From positions 474,428-538,427 of the forward strand of contig JAIXUD010000021.1 of NCBI GenBank assembly GCA_027483645.1: DNA of 64,000 bases, written 5' to 3'. This DNA is from Sphingobacteriales bacterium. Lineage in GTDB: Bacteria > Bacteroidota > Bacteroidia > Chitinophagales > CAIOSU01. The notes under the pieces are model-generated. The model was not told the DNA's origin. It did not search any database and saw only the letters and a program-made list of their open reading frames with translations. The position numbers and the translations under genes are program-made. Below, piece after piece: positions 44,139 through 53,475 of this stretch (position 1 is its first letter; each line of letters begins with the position of its first letter).

Positions 44139-44897
44139 ATGAGAGTATTGATAATTGAGGATGAACAAATGTCGGCCCACCTATTGCAAGATGTGCTGAT
44201 GGATACCTACCCCGAAATAGAAGTGGTAGGCAAGCTAGCTAGCCTAAGTGCGGCCGCCAAGTGGCTGAAGGAGAACGAGGAGCCCGACCTGATATTTATG
44301 GACATTGAGTTGCCCGATGGGTTGAGCTTCGATCTTTTCCGCCAAGTGGAAATTAAAACACCTGTTATATTCATTACCGCATTCGATCAATATGCCCTCA
44401 AAGCCTTTAAGGTAAACAGCATCGATTATCTGCTAAAGCCCATTGATGTGGAGGAACTGCATAAAGCGGTAAAAAAATATAAAGATTTACGTGGCAACAG
44501 GGTGCGCTATGATAATGCTGTGATAGAAAAGCTGATACGCAGCCTGGCTAAGCCTAGCTACAAGGAGCGCTTTATGGTAAAAGCCGGCCAAAACCTTAAC
44601 TATGTACAAACAAGCGAGGTATTGTATGCCTACGCCGAAGATGGCCTAGTTTTTTTAATGGCGCAAGATGGCAAACGACATCACATCGACCATAAGATTG
44701 AAGAGCTGCAAACGATGCTGAACCCTACCGATTTCTTTAGGGTAAACCGCAAATTCCTGGTTCGCATCAGCGCCATACAGAAGATATATACCTGGTTCAA
44801 TAGCCGCCTAAAAATTGATGTGCTGCATGGCGACGACCACGAAATAATTGTAAGCCGCGAACGGGTGAGCGACTTTAAGGATTGGCTGGGGCAGTAG
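44139..44897 (+). CDS. LytTR-type response regulator
   Basis: I chose ATG 44139 (MRVLIIEDEQMSAHLLQDV), 252 residues. The receiver domain has the phospho-acceptor Asp in DLIFMDIELPDGLSFD, then ITAFDQYALKAFKVNSIDYLLKP. The LytTR DNA-binding domain spans about residues 145-245 (FFRVNRKFLVRISAIQKIY, then DHEIIVSRERVSDFKDWL). In Bacteroidota these pair with LytS-like histidine kinases, but none lies beside this gene. Targets unknown. Confidence 0.92.
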   Translation: MRVLIIEDEQMSAHLLQDVLMDTYPEIEVVGKLASLSAAAKWLKENEEPDLIFMDIELPDGLSFDLFRQVEIKTPVIFITAFDQYALKAFKVNSIDYLLKPIDVEELHKAVKKYKDLRGNRVRYDNAVIEKLIRSLAKPSYKERFMVKAGQNLNYVQTSEVLYAYAEDGLVFLMAQDGKRHHIDHKIEELQTMLNPTDFFRVNRKFLVRISAIQKIYTWFNSRLKIDVLHGDDHEIIVSRERVSDFKDWLGQ

Positions 44898-45300
44898 GTG
44901 GACGAAGGACCAAGGACGATGGACCATGGACTAAAAAATTGTCGCGGGTTTCGGGTTACGAGTTGCGGGTTGACTTATTTAATCTCACGCAGCGCGGTAC
45001 GTCCGCCTCAGGCGGAGCACAAGAATGTAAGCGTAGGGCCTTTTCGCCCTAGGGACGCGGCACGGTCACAAATCACATTTCTGGAACGCATAACCTAAAC
45101 GCCGTTTTGTTCGGAGGGCGGTGCCTATCCGCTAGAATTCTAGTGCCCCGTTGGGGCGTGACCATATCATCCTATCCATTGCCCCTTTCTCTTTTTCGTG
45201 GTCCGTCGTCCATCGTCGGCGGTCCATGTTAATGACTTGTGAATAACTAAAAAACATCCTGGTCCATGGTCCATTGTCTATGGTCCATCGTCCTAAAAAA
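44898..45300. repeat. Spacer filled with inverted GGTCCATGG words and hairpins
   Basis: At the left, GGACGAAGGACCAAGGACG and ATGGACCATGGAC; at the right (45196-45293) the inverse words GGTCCGTCGTCCATCG, GGTCCATGGTCCATTG, GGTCCATCGTCC. Between them lie GGGTTACGAGTTGCGGGTTG (44952), the small hairpins GTCCGCCTCAGGCGGA (45001) and AGGGCCTTTTCGCCCT (45034), the palindrome CTAGAATTCTAG (45132) and GCCCCGTTGGGGC. No gene is seen. Confidence 0.6.
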
Positions 45301-45332
45301 ACTTATCTTTGCGCCAACTTTAAAGCCTTACT

Positions 45333-47564
45333 ATGAGCCAAGTTGCCGAATCGCTAGCCACTGTAGAAATTGCTAAAACGCTGGGCTTGTTGCCCTCGGA
45401 GTTTGATAAAATCAAACAGATACTGGGCCGCACGCCCAATTTCACGGAGCTGAGCATATTTTCGGTAATGTGGAGCGAACACTGCTCATACAAAAACTCC
45501 ATTAAGTGGCTTAAAACCCTACCCCGCAAAGGCAAACGCCTACTAGTGGAAGCTGGCGAAGAGAATGCCGGACTGGTAGACATTGGTGATGGTTTGGCTT
45601 GTGCCTTTAAAATTGAGAGCCACAACCACCCTAGCGCCATTGAGCCTTACCAAGGCGCGGCAACAGGCGTAGGCGGAATTCACCGCGATATATTTACCAT
45701 GGGTGCCCGCCCTATCGCAGCACTTAACTCGTTGCGCTTCGGCCGCTTGGAGAGCGAAAAGACCCGCCACTTGCTGAAAGGCGTGGTGCACGGCATCGGC
45801 GGCTATGGCAATGCATTTGGAGTAGCGACAATCGCTGGCGAAGTATACTTTGACGAGTGCTACGAAATCAATCCACTAGTAAATGCCATGAGCGTGGGCA
45901 TAGTGGATGTGAAGAAAACCGTATCGGCTACCTCGCATGGTGTGGGCAACCCAGTTTTTATTGTGGGCTCTGCTACGGGTAAGGATGGCATCCACGGTGC
46001 AACGTTTGCTTCAGAAGAGATTACCGAAGATTCTGCAGACAAACTGCCTAGCGTACAGGTGGGCGACCCTTTCCAAGAGAAACTGTTGCTAGAGGCTACT
46101 TTGGAGTTGATAGAGCTGGATGCCATCATCGGTATGCAGGATATGGGTGCGGCAGGCATTACTTGCAGCACCAGCGAGATGAGCGCCAAAGGCGAGCACG
46201 GCATGAAAATATATTTGGATAAAGTGCCTACCCGCCAGCAGAACATGAAGCCTTTCGAGATATTGCTTTCAGAGTCGCAGGAGCGTATGTTGATCGTGGT
46301 AAAGAAAGGCCGTGAGGCTGATGTGCAAGCCGTGTTTGACAAGTGGGATGTGAACTGTGTGCAGATTGGTGAAGTGACCGAAGGAAACACCCTGGAGTAT
46401 TACATGCGTGGCGAATTGGTGGCACAAGTGCCTGCCTTTGATTTGGTATTGGGTGGCGGCGCACCAGTTTATGAGCGCGAGCACACCGAGCCTGCCTACT
46501 TTAAAGAGTACCAGAAATTTGACATCAATAATATACAAGAGCCTAGCGACCTAAAAGAGGTAGCTAAGTTTTTGACCGCCCAACCCAACATTGCCAGCAA
46601 GCGTTGGGTATACCGCCAATACGATAGCATGGTAGGCCTTAATAACCTAACCACCAACCACCCGAGCGATGCGGCCATTATCCGCTTATCGCACAGCGAA
46701 AAATCGTTGGCAGTTACCGTCGATTGTAATAGCCGCTATGTGCATGTTGACCCATACAAAGGCGGCGCCATTGCCGTGAGCGAGGCGGCCCGCAACATAG
46801 TTTGCACGGGTGCCGAGCCTGTGGCCATTACCAACTGCCTTAACTTCGGCAATCCATACAACCCGGAGGTATACTGGCAGTTTGTGAACGCCATTACCGG
46901 TATGGGCGATGCCTGCCGTAAACTGGAAACGCCAGTAACGGGCGGCAACGTGAGCTTCTATAACCAGAGCAGCGATAGCGGCCCAGTGTTCCCTACGCCT
47001 ACCATCGGTATGCTTGGAATTTTGGATAAACCTGAGCACCATACCACGCTGAATTTCAAAGCAAAAGGCCACTTTATCTATCTATTAGGTGAAGCGCAGA
47101 ACGACATTAACAGCAGCGAGTACCTAGTACGTTGGCATAAAGAAACCAAGAGCAGCAGCCCGTTCTTTACCTTGGAAACGGAGGCCCATTTGCAGAAAGG
47201 TGTGCTAAGCATTATTAAGGAAGGCTTGGTAAAATCAGCCCACGATATTTCGGAGGGTGGTTTGTTTATCAACCTATTGGAGAGTGCCATGGCCAGCGGC
47301 ATGGGCTTCAACATTACTACCGATGCCAACTTCCGTAAGGATGCCTATTTGTTTGGCGAGGCGCAGAGCCGTGTGGTAGTTACCATCAACCCTAGTGAGC
47401 AAGAAGCTTTTGAGAAGCGCTTGGCAGCCTTGAGCTTGCCGTTCTATTCCCTAGGCGTGGTTACCAGCGGCACCGACCTAATTGTAAACGGCCAAATCTG
47501 GGGTGCCTTAGCGGAGTACGATGAGGTTTATAATACTTCGTTGGAGAAGATTATGGCTGGGTGA
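45333..47564 (+). CDS. purL: Phosphoribosylformylglycinamidine synthase subunit PurL (small type)
   Basis: PurL makes formylglycinamidine ribonucleotide in purine synthesis. At 743 residues this is the small form, which needs separate PurQ (glutaminase) and PurS subunits; neither is nearby. Family motifs: [63 protein letters not shown] and SPVTGGN-like [24 protein letters not shown] element lies at 45304-45311, 21 bases before the ATG. Confidence 0.95.
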   Translation: MSQVAESLATVEIAKTLGLLPSEFDKIKQILGRTPNFTELSIFSVMWSEHCSYKNSIKWLKTLPRKGKRLLVEAGEENAGLVDIGDGLACAFKIESHNHPSAIEPYQGAATGVGGIHRDIFTMGARPIAALNSLRFGRLESEKTRHLLKGVVHGIGGYGNAFGVATIAGEVYFDECYEINPLVNAMSVGIVDVKKTVSATSHGVGNPVFIVGSATGKDGIHGATFASEEITEDSADKLPSVQVGDPFQEKLLLEATLELIELDAIIGMQDMGAAGITCSTSEMSAKGEHGMKIYLDKVPTRQQNMKPFEILLSESQERMLIVVKKGREADVQAVFDKWDVNCVQIGEVTEGNTLEYYMRGELVAQVPAFDLVLGGGAPVYEREHTEPAYFKEYQKFDINNIQEPSDLKEVAKFLTAQPNIASKRWVYRQYDSMVGLNNLTTNHPSDAAIIRLSHSEKSLAVTVDCNSRYVHVDPYKGGAIAVSEAARNIVCTGAEPVAITNCLNFGNPYNPEVYWQFVNAITGMGDACRKLETPVTGGNVSFYNQSSDSGPVFPTPTIGMLGILDKPEHHTTLNFKAKGHFIYLLGEAQNDINSSEYLVRWHKETKSSSPFFTLETEAHLQKGVLSIIKEGLVKSAHDISEGGLFINLLESAMASGMGFNITTDANFRKDAYLFGEAQSRVVVTINPSEQEAFEKRLAALSLPFYSLGVVTSGTDLIVNGQIWGALAEYDEVYNTSLEKIMAG

Positions 47565-47581
47565 TATTACCATCAGGTATC

Positions 47582-47620
47582 TAGTGTTCTTCGTGGTTGA
47601 ATTAAACCACGGAGAACACT
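47582..47620. terminator. Palindrome after purL, possible terminator
   Basis: AGTGTTCTTCGTGGTT and AACCACGGAGAACACT pair with one mismatch around GAATTA. It belongs to the same word family as the CACTAAG hairpins. It lacks a T run, so termination is only possible. Confidence 0.4.
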
Positions 47621-47699
47621 GAAAAAGGCACGGAAAAAGCACGGAAGTATGATTTTGAATTCGTAACTCGCAACAAAACTGCAGCGTCCATAGCCCAAT

Positions 47700-49259
47700 C
47701 TACTTTTCCTGTTGCTTTAGTTTTTCCACGGCCATTTGGCGTTCAATTTCCAGGCGTTCGTTTACCACATCTAACACAGTGCGGTTTTCAAGGCGGGCAA
47801 TAAGCCAGCAGATGGTTTCCTCCAGCCCCAGGCCAAACTGGTATTCCTCGAAGATATCCAGTAGCTCATCACGCATTTGTGTCATTATCTGGCGCGTTTC
47901 GCCTTTGTCGATAGTGCGGCTGAGCTTTCTTACACCTTTAAGGATGATATCGTTGAAGTGGTTGTTGTTTTTAATTTTGGCAGCAAAGCGTGTGGCCGAG
48001 CCCAACAGGTACTCTACCACAGTAGGCGGCGAAATCTCGTAATGGCAAATAAGGTGCAGTATGCGGCTGGCTAACAATTGGCCGATATAGGTCTCTTGCT
48101 TTTCATTGATTACAAAATCGAACCTATCTACCGCCTCGCCATACTTGCCTAAGATAAACTGAAGGCAGCCCGCGTTGTATTTAATGGTAATTATCTGGGT
48201 CCATGAAATACTGGCACGGTACTTGGTTATCATGTCCTCCAGTATGTTCGATAGCTTTAACGCCTCTGGCCAACGGCTGTTGTTCATTAGATAAAACATC
48301 TGATTACCACCCATATTGATGATTTTCATCTCCTTGAAGTGGTCGGGGTTGTTGCCTAGCCCTAGTTGTTCAATAGCTTTTTCGTAGCCTTCGAAGTCGT
48401 TTGCCCGAATGGAGGCGATAAGAAAGTTTGATAGAGTGAAATTGTATTTTTCGGGATATTCCTCTTTCAATTCATTGTTATCATTAAAGAGTTGCAAATG
48501 TTGCTTACGCATTTGATACTCTTCCTCAAAATTACTTTGTAATCGATACAACCGACTTCGCAAAGTATAATATTCATGTTTTGCGATAAAAGAATTGGCT
48601 AAATCAGCGCTTAGCAGAAAAGGTGAATCCATTACTTCACTCACTTTTAATTGATCATCGGCTTGTTGAATTTTAACCAATTTTTTAGATATTAAATAAA
48701 TATCGTTTTTTAGTCTTTTGTATAAATAAAAATTTTGTAAAACTAATTGATTTTCTGAAAGCTCGTCGTTAAATTGTTGTATAATATTACTTACATCTCT
48801 ATCTTCTATTCTATTAAGTAGTATAAATTTCCAATCGATTAATTGTGCGTTTATATGAAAATAGTTCATATCAACCGCAATTTTTTGAGCTTTTTTTATC
48901 CGCTTATCGCACTCATCATACATCTGTCGCTCATATAACAAGTCAATATCCTGGAGCAAGCCGAGCAACTTTAAATACTTACTTTTGTCGGCCCTATAAT
49001 CCCTCAAAGTCTTTAAAAGCAGTTCGTATAAGTAGTTTTTATCCGCTGCTAAGTATTTAATGAAAGGTTCATTTTTGAACTTCTGCCTAAACTTGGCATC
49101 ATCGTATACAGAAATGCTGTCCATTGCTTCAAACAACCGCATGTAGTTATTCTTTTCGCCAATGGTATGCGTACTGTTTATTTTAAAATACCGCTTCTCC
49201 GCCTTGTTCATCGAGCGGATTAATTGAAACAAACTGTCTTCTTTGCCACTTTCTGCCAT
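47700..49259 (-). CDS. Helical-repeat protein of unknown function
   Basis: The 519-residue soluble protein has no signal peptide or membrane helix and is nearly all helix, with a pattern like tetratricopeptide or similar repeats (YDECDKRIKKAQKIAVDMNY, WPEALKLSNILEDMITKY, YGEAVDRFDFVINEKQ). The N terminus (SLFQLIRSMNKAEKRYFKI) and C-terminal Lys/Glu tail are charged. I do not recognise the family. The middle of the gene, roughly 48500-48900, is clearly more AT-rich than its ends and its neighbours. Confidence 0.75.
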   Translation of the reverse strand: MAESGKEDSLFQLIRSMNKAEKRYFKINSTHTIGEKNNYMRLFEAMDSISVYDDAKFRQKFKNEPFIKYLAADKNYLYELLLKTLRDYRADKSKYLKLLGLLQDIDLLYERQMYDECDKRIKKAQKIAVDMNYFHINAQLIDWKFILLNRIEDRDVSNIIQQFNDELSENQLVLQNFYLYKRLKNDIYLISKKLVKIQQADDQLKVSEVMDSPFLLSADLANSFIAKHEYYTLRSRLYRLQSNFEEEYQMRKQHLQLFNDNNELKEEYPEKYNFTLSNFLIASIRANDFEGYEKAIEQLGLGNNPDHFKEMKIINMGGNQMFYLMNNSRWPEALKLSNILEDMITKYRASISWTQIITIKYNAGCLQFILGKYGEAVDRFDFVINEKQETYIGQLLASRILHLICHYEISPPTVVEYLLGSATRFAAKIKNNNHFNDIILKGVRKLSRTIDKGETRQIMTQMRDELLDIFEEYQFGLGLEETICWLIARLENRTVLDVVNERLEIERQMAVEKLKQQEK

Positions 49260-49501
49260 TGGTATTTGCTTACGCTTTTATCCCTTCAAAATTACCAACT
49301 TATTTAGATAAATGGTGGGTGGGGTAAATTCAGATGAACTAACAAAACGCACGTCATTGACGTTCGTTTTGTTGGTTTTTTAGAGCACCCAAAAGAAATT
49401 TTTAAAAACTATCCCACCCCAACGAAACCTAACCAAAAACCTCACGTATAAGAAAGCATAATCATGGGAAACGATTAGTCACCTTAAAACACCAAAATAT
49501 T

Positions 49502-49876
49502 ATGCCTACAGCTTACAGTCTCAGCACTTACATGGTTAAAGTAACCGTGAGTGGCTCAAACCCAGTACTACAGGTAGTAACCCGCAGTGGCGAAACTGTA
49601 ATGAGTACACTTAATCTCCAAACTAGCAATGCAGAAATATACACGGAAGATACCGACTTCTATGTAGTAGGGAGTGCTGCTACTGAAGAGCAGTACGTAA
49701 ACTCCATTGACCCTGCCGCCAATGACCTATTCTTAAGCACCAGCGGCGAGTTGGATTACATCAATGGCTCCACTATTTACTTGGATATATACAATGCATA
49801 CCTAAAGTATGAAGACGGCATGGTTAACTTCTATGAAAGAGAAAAAGAACAACAATGCTTGCGCAAGGCTAGCTAA
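49502..49876 (+). CDS. Small protein of unknown function, beta-rich
   Basis: The 124 residues have no signal peptide. The first half looks like beta strands (MVKVTVSGSNPVLQVVTRSG, AEIYTEDTDFYVVGS), and the rest is Asp-, Asn- and Tyr-rich (YLDIYNAYLKYEDGMVNFYE). A perfect terminator follows, which supports a real gene. No recognised family; it stands alone between an AT-rich spacer and dnaG. Confidence 0.55.
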   Translation: MPTAYSLSTYMVKVTVSGSNPVLQVVTRSGETVMSTLNLQTSNAEIYTEDTDFYVVGSAATEEQYVNSIDPAANDLFLSTSGELDYINGSTIYLDIYNAYLKYEDGMVNFYEREKEQQCLRKAS

Positions 49877-49898
49877 TGAATTATGATACCAGACCTAG

Positions 49899-49930
49899 AA
49901 AAGGCGAAAGAGCAATCTTTCGCCTTTTTG
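49899..49930 (+). terminator. Terminator of the 124-residue gene
   Basis: AAAAGGCGAAAGA and TCTTTCGCCTTTT pair around GCAA, followed by T. Confidence 0.88.
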
Positions 49931-50021
49931 GTGTTTGTATGCTTGTCTGAACCTCGCCCAATGAGGGGAGTTCACCCATTTTCCGTACCTTTAATTTCTA
50001 CTAAAAACCTGCACGTAGCAT

Positions 50022-51962
50022 ATGATTTCTCGCGACACCATAACCAAGATTATGGATACCGTCCGCATTGAGGAGGTAATCGGGGATTTTGTGACGCTGA
50101 AGAAGCGCGGGGTGAATATGCTGGGCAACTGCCCGTTCCATAACGAGAAAACACCTTCGTTTACTGTATCGCCTGCCAAGGGCATTTATAAGTGCTTCGG
50201 ATGCGGGGTGGCTGGCGACTCGGTAAGGTTTATGATGGAGCTGGAGCACAAGAGCTATCCCGAGGCGCTGCGCTACCTGGCAGACAAGTACAAGATAGAA
50301 ATTGAAGAAACCGAAGCCCCCACTGAAAAGCAGGTAGAGGAGAAAAACGAGCGAGATAGCCTGTTTATAGTGGCGGCCTTTGCGCAGCGCTTTTACAGCG
50401 AGCAACTGCTAGAAACCGAGGAAGGTCAAAGCGTGGGCCTTACCTACTTTAAAGAACGGGGCTTTACCAAAGAAACCATTGAGCGCTTTCAATTGGGGTA
50501 CTCGCCTGAGAAAGGAGATGCCTTTGTAAAGGCTGCCACGGCAGAAGGCTACCAGTTGGACTATATGCAAAAGGCCGGCCTGGCCAGCGATAAATACGAT
50601 AGGCCATACGACTTCTTCCGCGGACGGGTGATGTTTACCATCCACAATTTCTTGGGCAAGGTGGTGGGCTTTGGCGGCCGTACCCTGCTGAGCGACAAGA
50701 AGGTGCCCAAGTATGTAAACACGCCGGAAACGGATATTTACAACAAGAGCAAAATCCTGTATGGACTTTACCAGGCTAAGAACGCCATCCGTAAAGAGGA
50801 TGAATGCATACTGGTGGAAGGCTATACGGATGTGATTTCCCTTTCGCAAGCGGGCGTGGAGAACGTGGTGGCCTCATCGGGTACTTCGCTTACTGTGGAG
50901 CAAGTGCGATTGATTAAGCGCCTCACGCCCAATATTACCATCACTTACGACGGTGATACGGCGGGCATCAAGGCGGCTATTCGCGGTATTGATCTGATAC
51001 TGGAGGAGGACATGAACGTTCGGGTGGTGCTGCTACCAGCCGAAGATGACCCAGATAGCTACGTAAAGCGCGAGGGTGCTGATGGCTTTCTGAAATACCG
51101 CAACGAGCATATACAGGATTTCATCTTGTTCAAGGCCGGTTACCTACAGGATGAAAGCAAAAAAGACCCTGTAAAGCGCGCCGAGGCTATTAAAGATATT
51201 GTGGACTCGATTGCCCTGATACCCGATGCCATCAAACGCTCGGTGTATGTAAAAGAGTGTGCCCAGTTGATGGACATACAGGAGCAGATACTGGTGAGCG
51301 AGGTAAACAAAATACGCCACAACAAGTATAGCAAGCAAGCTGGTGCACCGCCCCGCGCAGAGGATAGGCAGGTAAATGAGGAAGTACCCGAGCTGGCACA
51401 GCAGCAGGAAGCGCTTACCCGCCTCTCCCCGCTGGCCCGCCAAGAGCGTGATGTGATGAGGCTGCTGCTTGAATATGCTAACTACGACTACCAAGACGAA
51501 TGGAAGGTGGTGCATGCCATATTGATGGAACTGGACGCTGATGAAACACCCATGAGCGACCCAGTGTCAGAGAAAATAATTAACATTTATCGCAACGCCA
51601 TTCAGGAAACCAGCCTGATACCCGAAACGCATGAGCTATCGGGCAACCAAGACGAAGAAGTGAGCCGCTTTGTAATTGAGGTACTGCAAACGCCCTATGA
51701 GCTAAGCCCTAATTGGGGCAAAATGCACGACATTGCAATTACCGATAAGCAGTTTATGTACAAGAAGGATATACAGTCGAGCTTATACCGCTTGAAGCTG
51801 GAGCGCCTTAAAGTTCTGATTGACGAGAACCGAGTAGCGATGAAGAAGGCCCAAGACGAGGGGGACGAGCAAGCGCTAATGGAACAAATACAGATCTTCC
51901 AACACTATCTTGATTTGAAGAAGATGCTTGCCGCTGCGCTGGGTTCGGTGATATTGCCGTGA
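50022..51962 (+). CDS. dnaG: DNA primase
   Basis: DnaG makes RNA primers at the replication fork. The 646-residue protein has the N-terminal zinc site C37, H40, C58, C61 (CHC2 type), the RNA polymerase core with FFRGRVMFTIHN and the TOPRIM domain ILVEGYTDVISLSQAG then TYDGDTAGIKAA. The C-terminal part, which binds the helicase, is helical and variable (KKDIQSSLYRLKLERLKVL). Monocistronic as far as seen. Confidence 0.96.
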   Translation: MISRDTITKIMDTVRIEEVIGDFVTLKKRGVNMLGNCPFHNEKTPSFTVSPAKGIYKCFGCGVAGDSVRFMMELEHKSYPEALRYLADKYKIEIEETEAPTEKQVEEKNERDSLFIVAAFAQRFYSEQLLETEEGQSVGLTYFKERGFTKETIERFQLGYSPEKGDAFVKAATAEGYQLDYMQKAGLASDKYDRPYDFFRGRVMFTIHNFLGKVVGFGGRTLLSDKKVPKYVNTPETDIYNKSKILYGLYQAKNAIRKEDECILVEGYTDVISLSQAGVENVVASSGTSLTVEQVRLIKRLTPNITITYDGDTAGIKAAIRGIDLILEEDMNVRVVLLPAEDDPDSYVKREGADGFLKYRNEHIQDFILFKAGYLQDESKKDPVKRAEAIKDIVDSIALIPDAIKRSVYVKECAQLMDIQEQILVSEVNKIRHNKYSKQAGAPPRAEDRQVNEEVPELAQQQEALTRLSPLARQERDVMRLLLEYANYDYQDEWKVVHAILMELDADETPMSDPVSEKIINIYRNAIQETSLIPETHELSGNQDEEVSRFVIEVLQTPYELSPNWGKMHDIAITDKQFMYKKDIQSSLYRLKLERLKVLIDENRVAMKKAQDEGDEQALMEQIQIFQHYLDLKKMLAAALGSVILP

Positions 51963-51978
51963 GTGTGCGGTGTTGTAA

Positions 51979-52079
51979 TCAACCACAAAGTACACTAAGA
52001 AAAGGGCACAAAGATCACTAATTACATAATATCAGCTTTGTGTTCTTAGTGATATTCCTTTGTGTCCTTAGTGGTTAAA
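51979..52079. repeat. CACTAAG/CACAAAG hairpin
   Basis: AACCACAAAGTACACTAAG and AAGGGCACAAAGATCACTAA are mirrored by CTTTGTGTTCTTAGTG and CCTTTGTGTCCTTAGTGGTT. It fills the spacer between convergent dnaG and nuoN. Confidence 0.7.
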
Positions 52080-52094
52080 GCAAACAACAAGTGA

Positions 52095-53471
52095 TTAAAA
52101 CAGTTGTATCACTGGGTTTGGATATAAGCCCAACGCTAGGCTAAGTAGCACGCACAATACTGCCACTACTACATATACCGTAGGGAATTTGACATCCACC
52201 GATTCATCGGTAGGTTGGGTGTACATCGCTAAGATAAGCTTGAAGTAATAATACACCCCGATGATAGAGCTTACGATGGCTATTAGCAACAAGGCAAAGA
52301 AACCGTTGGCCATTGCTTCGCTGAAGATGTAGTATTTGGCCAAGAAACCCGCAAACGGGGGTATACCCGCCAATGAGATCAACGCCATAGTAAGCATGGC
52401 GGCCATAAACGGCTTGCGCTTGCCTAACCCATTAAATGCCGAAACCAGCTCACTGCCCGCAGATTGGAAAACGGGTATCGCCACTGCAAAAGCAGCAATA
52501 GTAGCCAGTGCATAAGCGGCACTGTAGTAAAACAAAGCCGAAGTAGCATCGGTAGTGATGCTCAAGATTCCTAACAACAAATAACCTGCGTGAGCAATAC
52601 CCGAGAAGGCCAAAAGGCGCTTCACGTTTACCTGTTGAAGAGCGGTTAGGTTGCCTACCACCATGGTAAGTGCGGCTACTAGAGCGATCAACCAGTTAGT
52701 ATAGCCACCTAAGTTGCCAAATGCAGTGCTAAAAAGGCGATAGAATGCACCGAACATTACTACCTTAACCAGTGTGGCCATCAATGCCGTAATCAACGCT
52801 GGAGAGCCTTCATATACATCTGGGCTCCAAAAGTGGAATGGTGCAGCAGATACCTTGAAAAGGATAGCCACCAACAACATCAACACACCTAGGTAAAACA
52901 GTGGGCTAACAGCAGTAGCAGAAGCGAGGTAAGTGTTAATAGCTTCCAAATGGAAAGAACCGGTAACACCATAAATTAAAGCAATACCGAACAGCAAAAA
53001 GCCAGAGGCAAACGAGCCCATCAGGAAGTACTTGAGGCCAGCCTCGTTGCTACTGGTATTATACTTTCGGCTACCCGCCATTACATAAAGCGATATGGAG
53101 AGTATCTCAATACCCAAGAACAGCATCGCCATATTAGAGTATGACAGCAACACCAAACCACCCACCAAGGTAAAAACGATGATGGCCATGTAATCGCTGA
53201 TGTGGTTCTGTTCGTTCTTGTAGTAATCTGATGAAAGGGCAATCACTAAGCCGGTAATAATGATGGCCAAGGAGCCAAACGCTACCGAGAAGTTATCGGT
53301 GCGTACCATATCGTTAAAGTGGGTAGCAGTAGTGCCCCACTCCATAACCGTAAGGCCCAAGATGGCAGCCAAGCCAATAACCGCAACGGGTATGATAACC
53401 TTGCGCAGGTTGAGTATTTCCGCAACCATGCAGATAAAACCCAATACTGATGTGTATATAATCGTGTTCAC
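52095..53471 (-). CDS. nuoN: NADH-quinone oxidoreductase subunit N
   Basis: NuoN is one of three antiporter-like proton-pumping subunits of complex I in the inner membrane. The 458 residues hold about 13-14 membrane helices. KVSAAPFHFWSPDVYEGSP carries the conserved lysine and proline motif of the family. Last gene of the nuo operon, four bases after nuoM. Confidence 0.95.
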   Translation of the reverse strand: MNTIIYTSVLGFICMVAEILNLRKVIIPVAVIGLAAILGLTVMEWGTTATHFNDMVRTDNFSVAFGSLAIIITGLVIALSSDYYKNEQNHISDYMAIIVFTLVGGLVLLSYSNMAMLFLGIEILSISLYVMAGSRKYNTSSNEAGLKYFLMGSFASGFLLFGIALIYGVTGSFHLEAINTYLASATAVSPLFYLGVLMLLVAILFKVSAAPFHFWSPDVYEGSPALITALMATLVKVVMFGAFYRLFSTAFGNLGGYTNWLIALVAALTMVVGNLTALQQVNVKRLLAFSGIAHAGYLLLGILSITTDATSALFYYSAAYALATIAAFAVAIPVFQSAGSELVSAFNGLGKRKPFMAAMLTMALISLAGIPPFAGFLAKYYIFSEAMANGFFALLLIAIVSSIIGVYYYFKLILAMYTQPTDESVDVKFPTVYVVVAVLCVLLSLALGLYPNPVIQLF

Positions 53472-53475
53472 AGGG

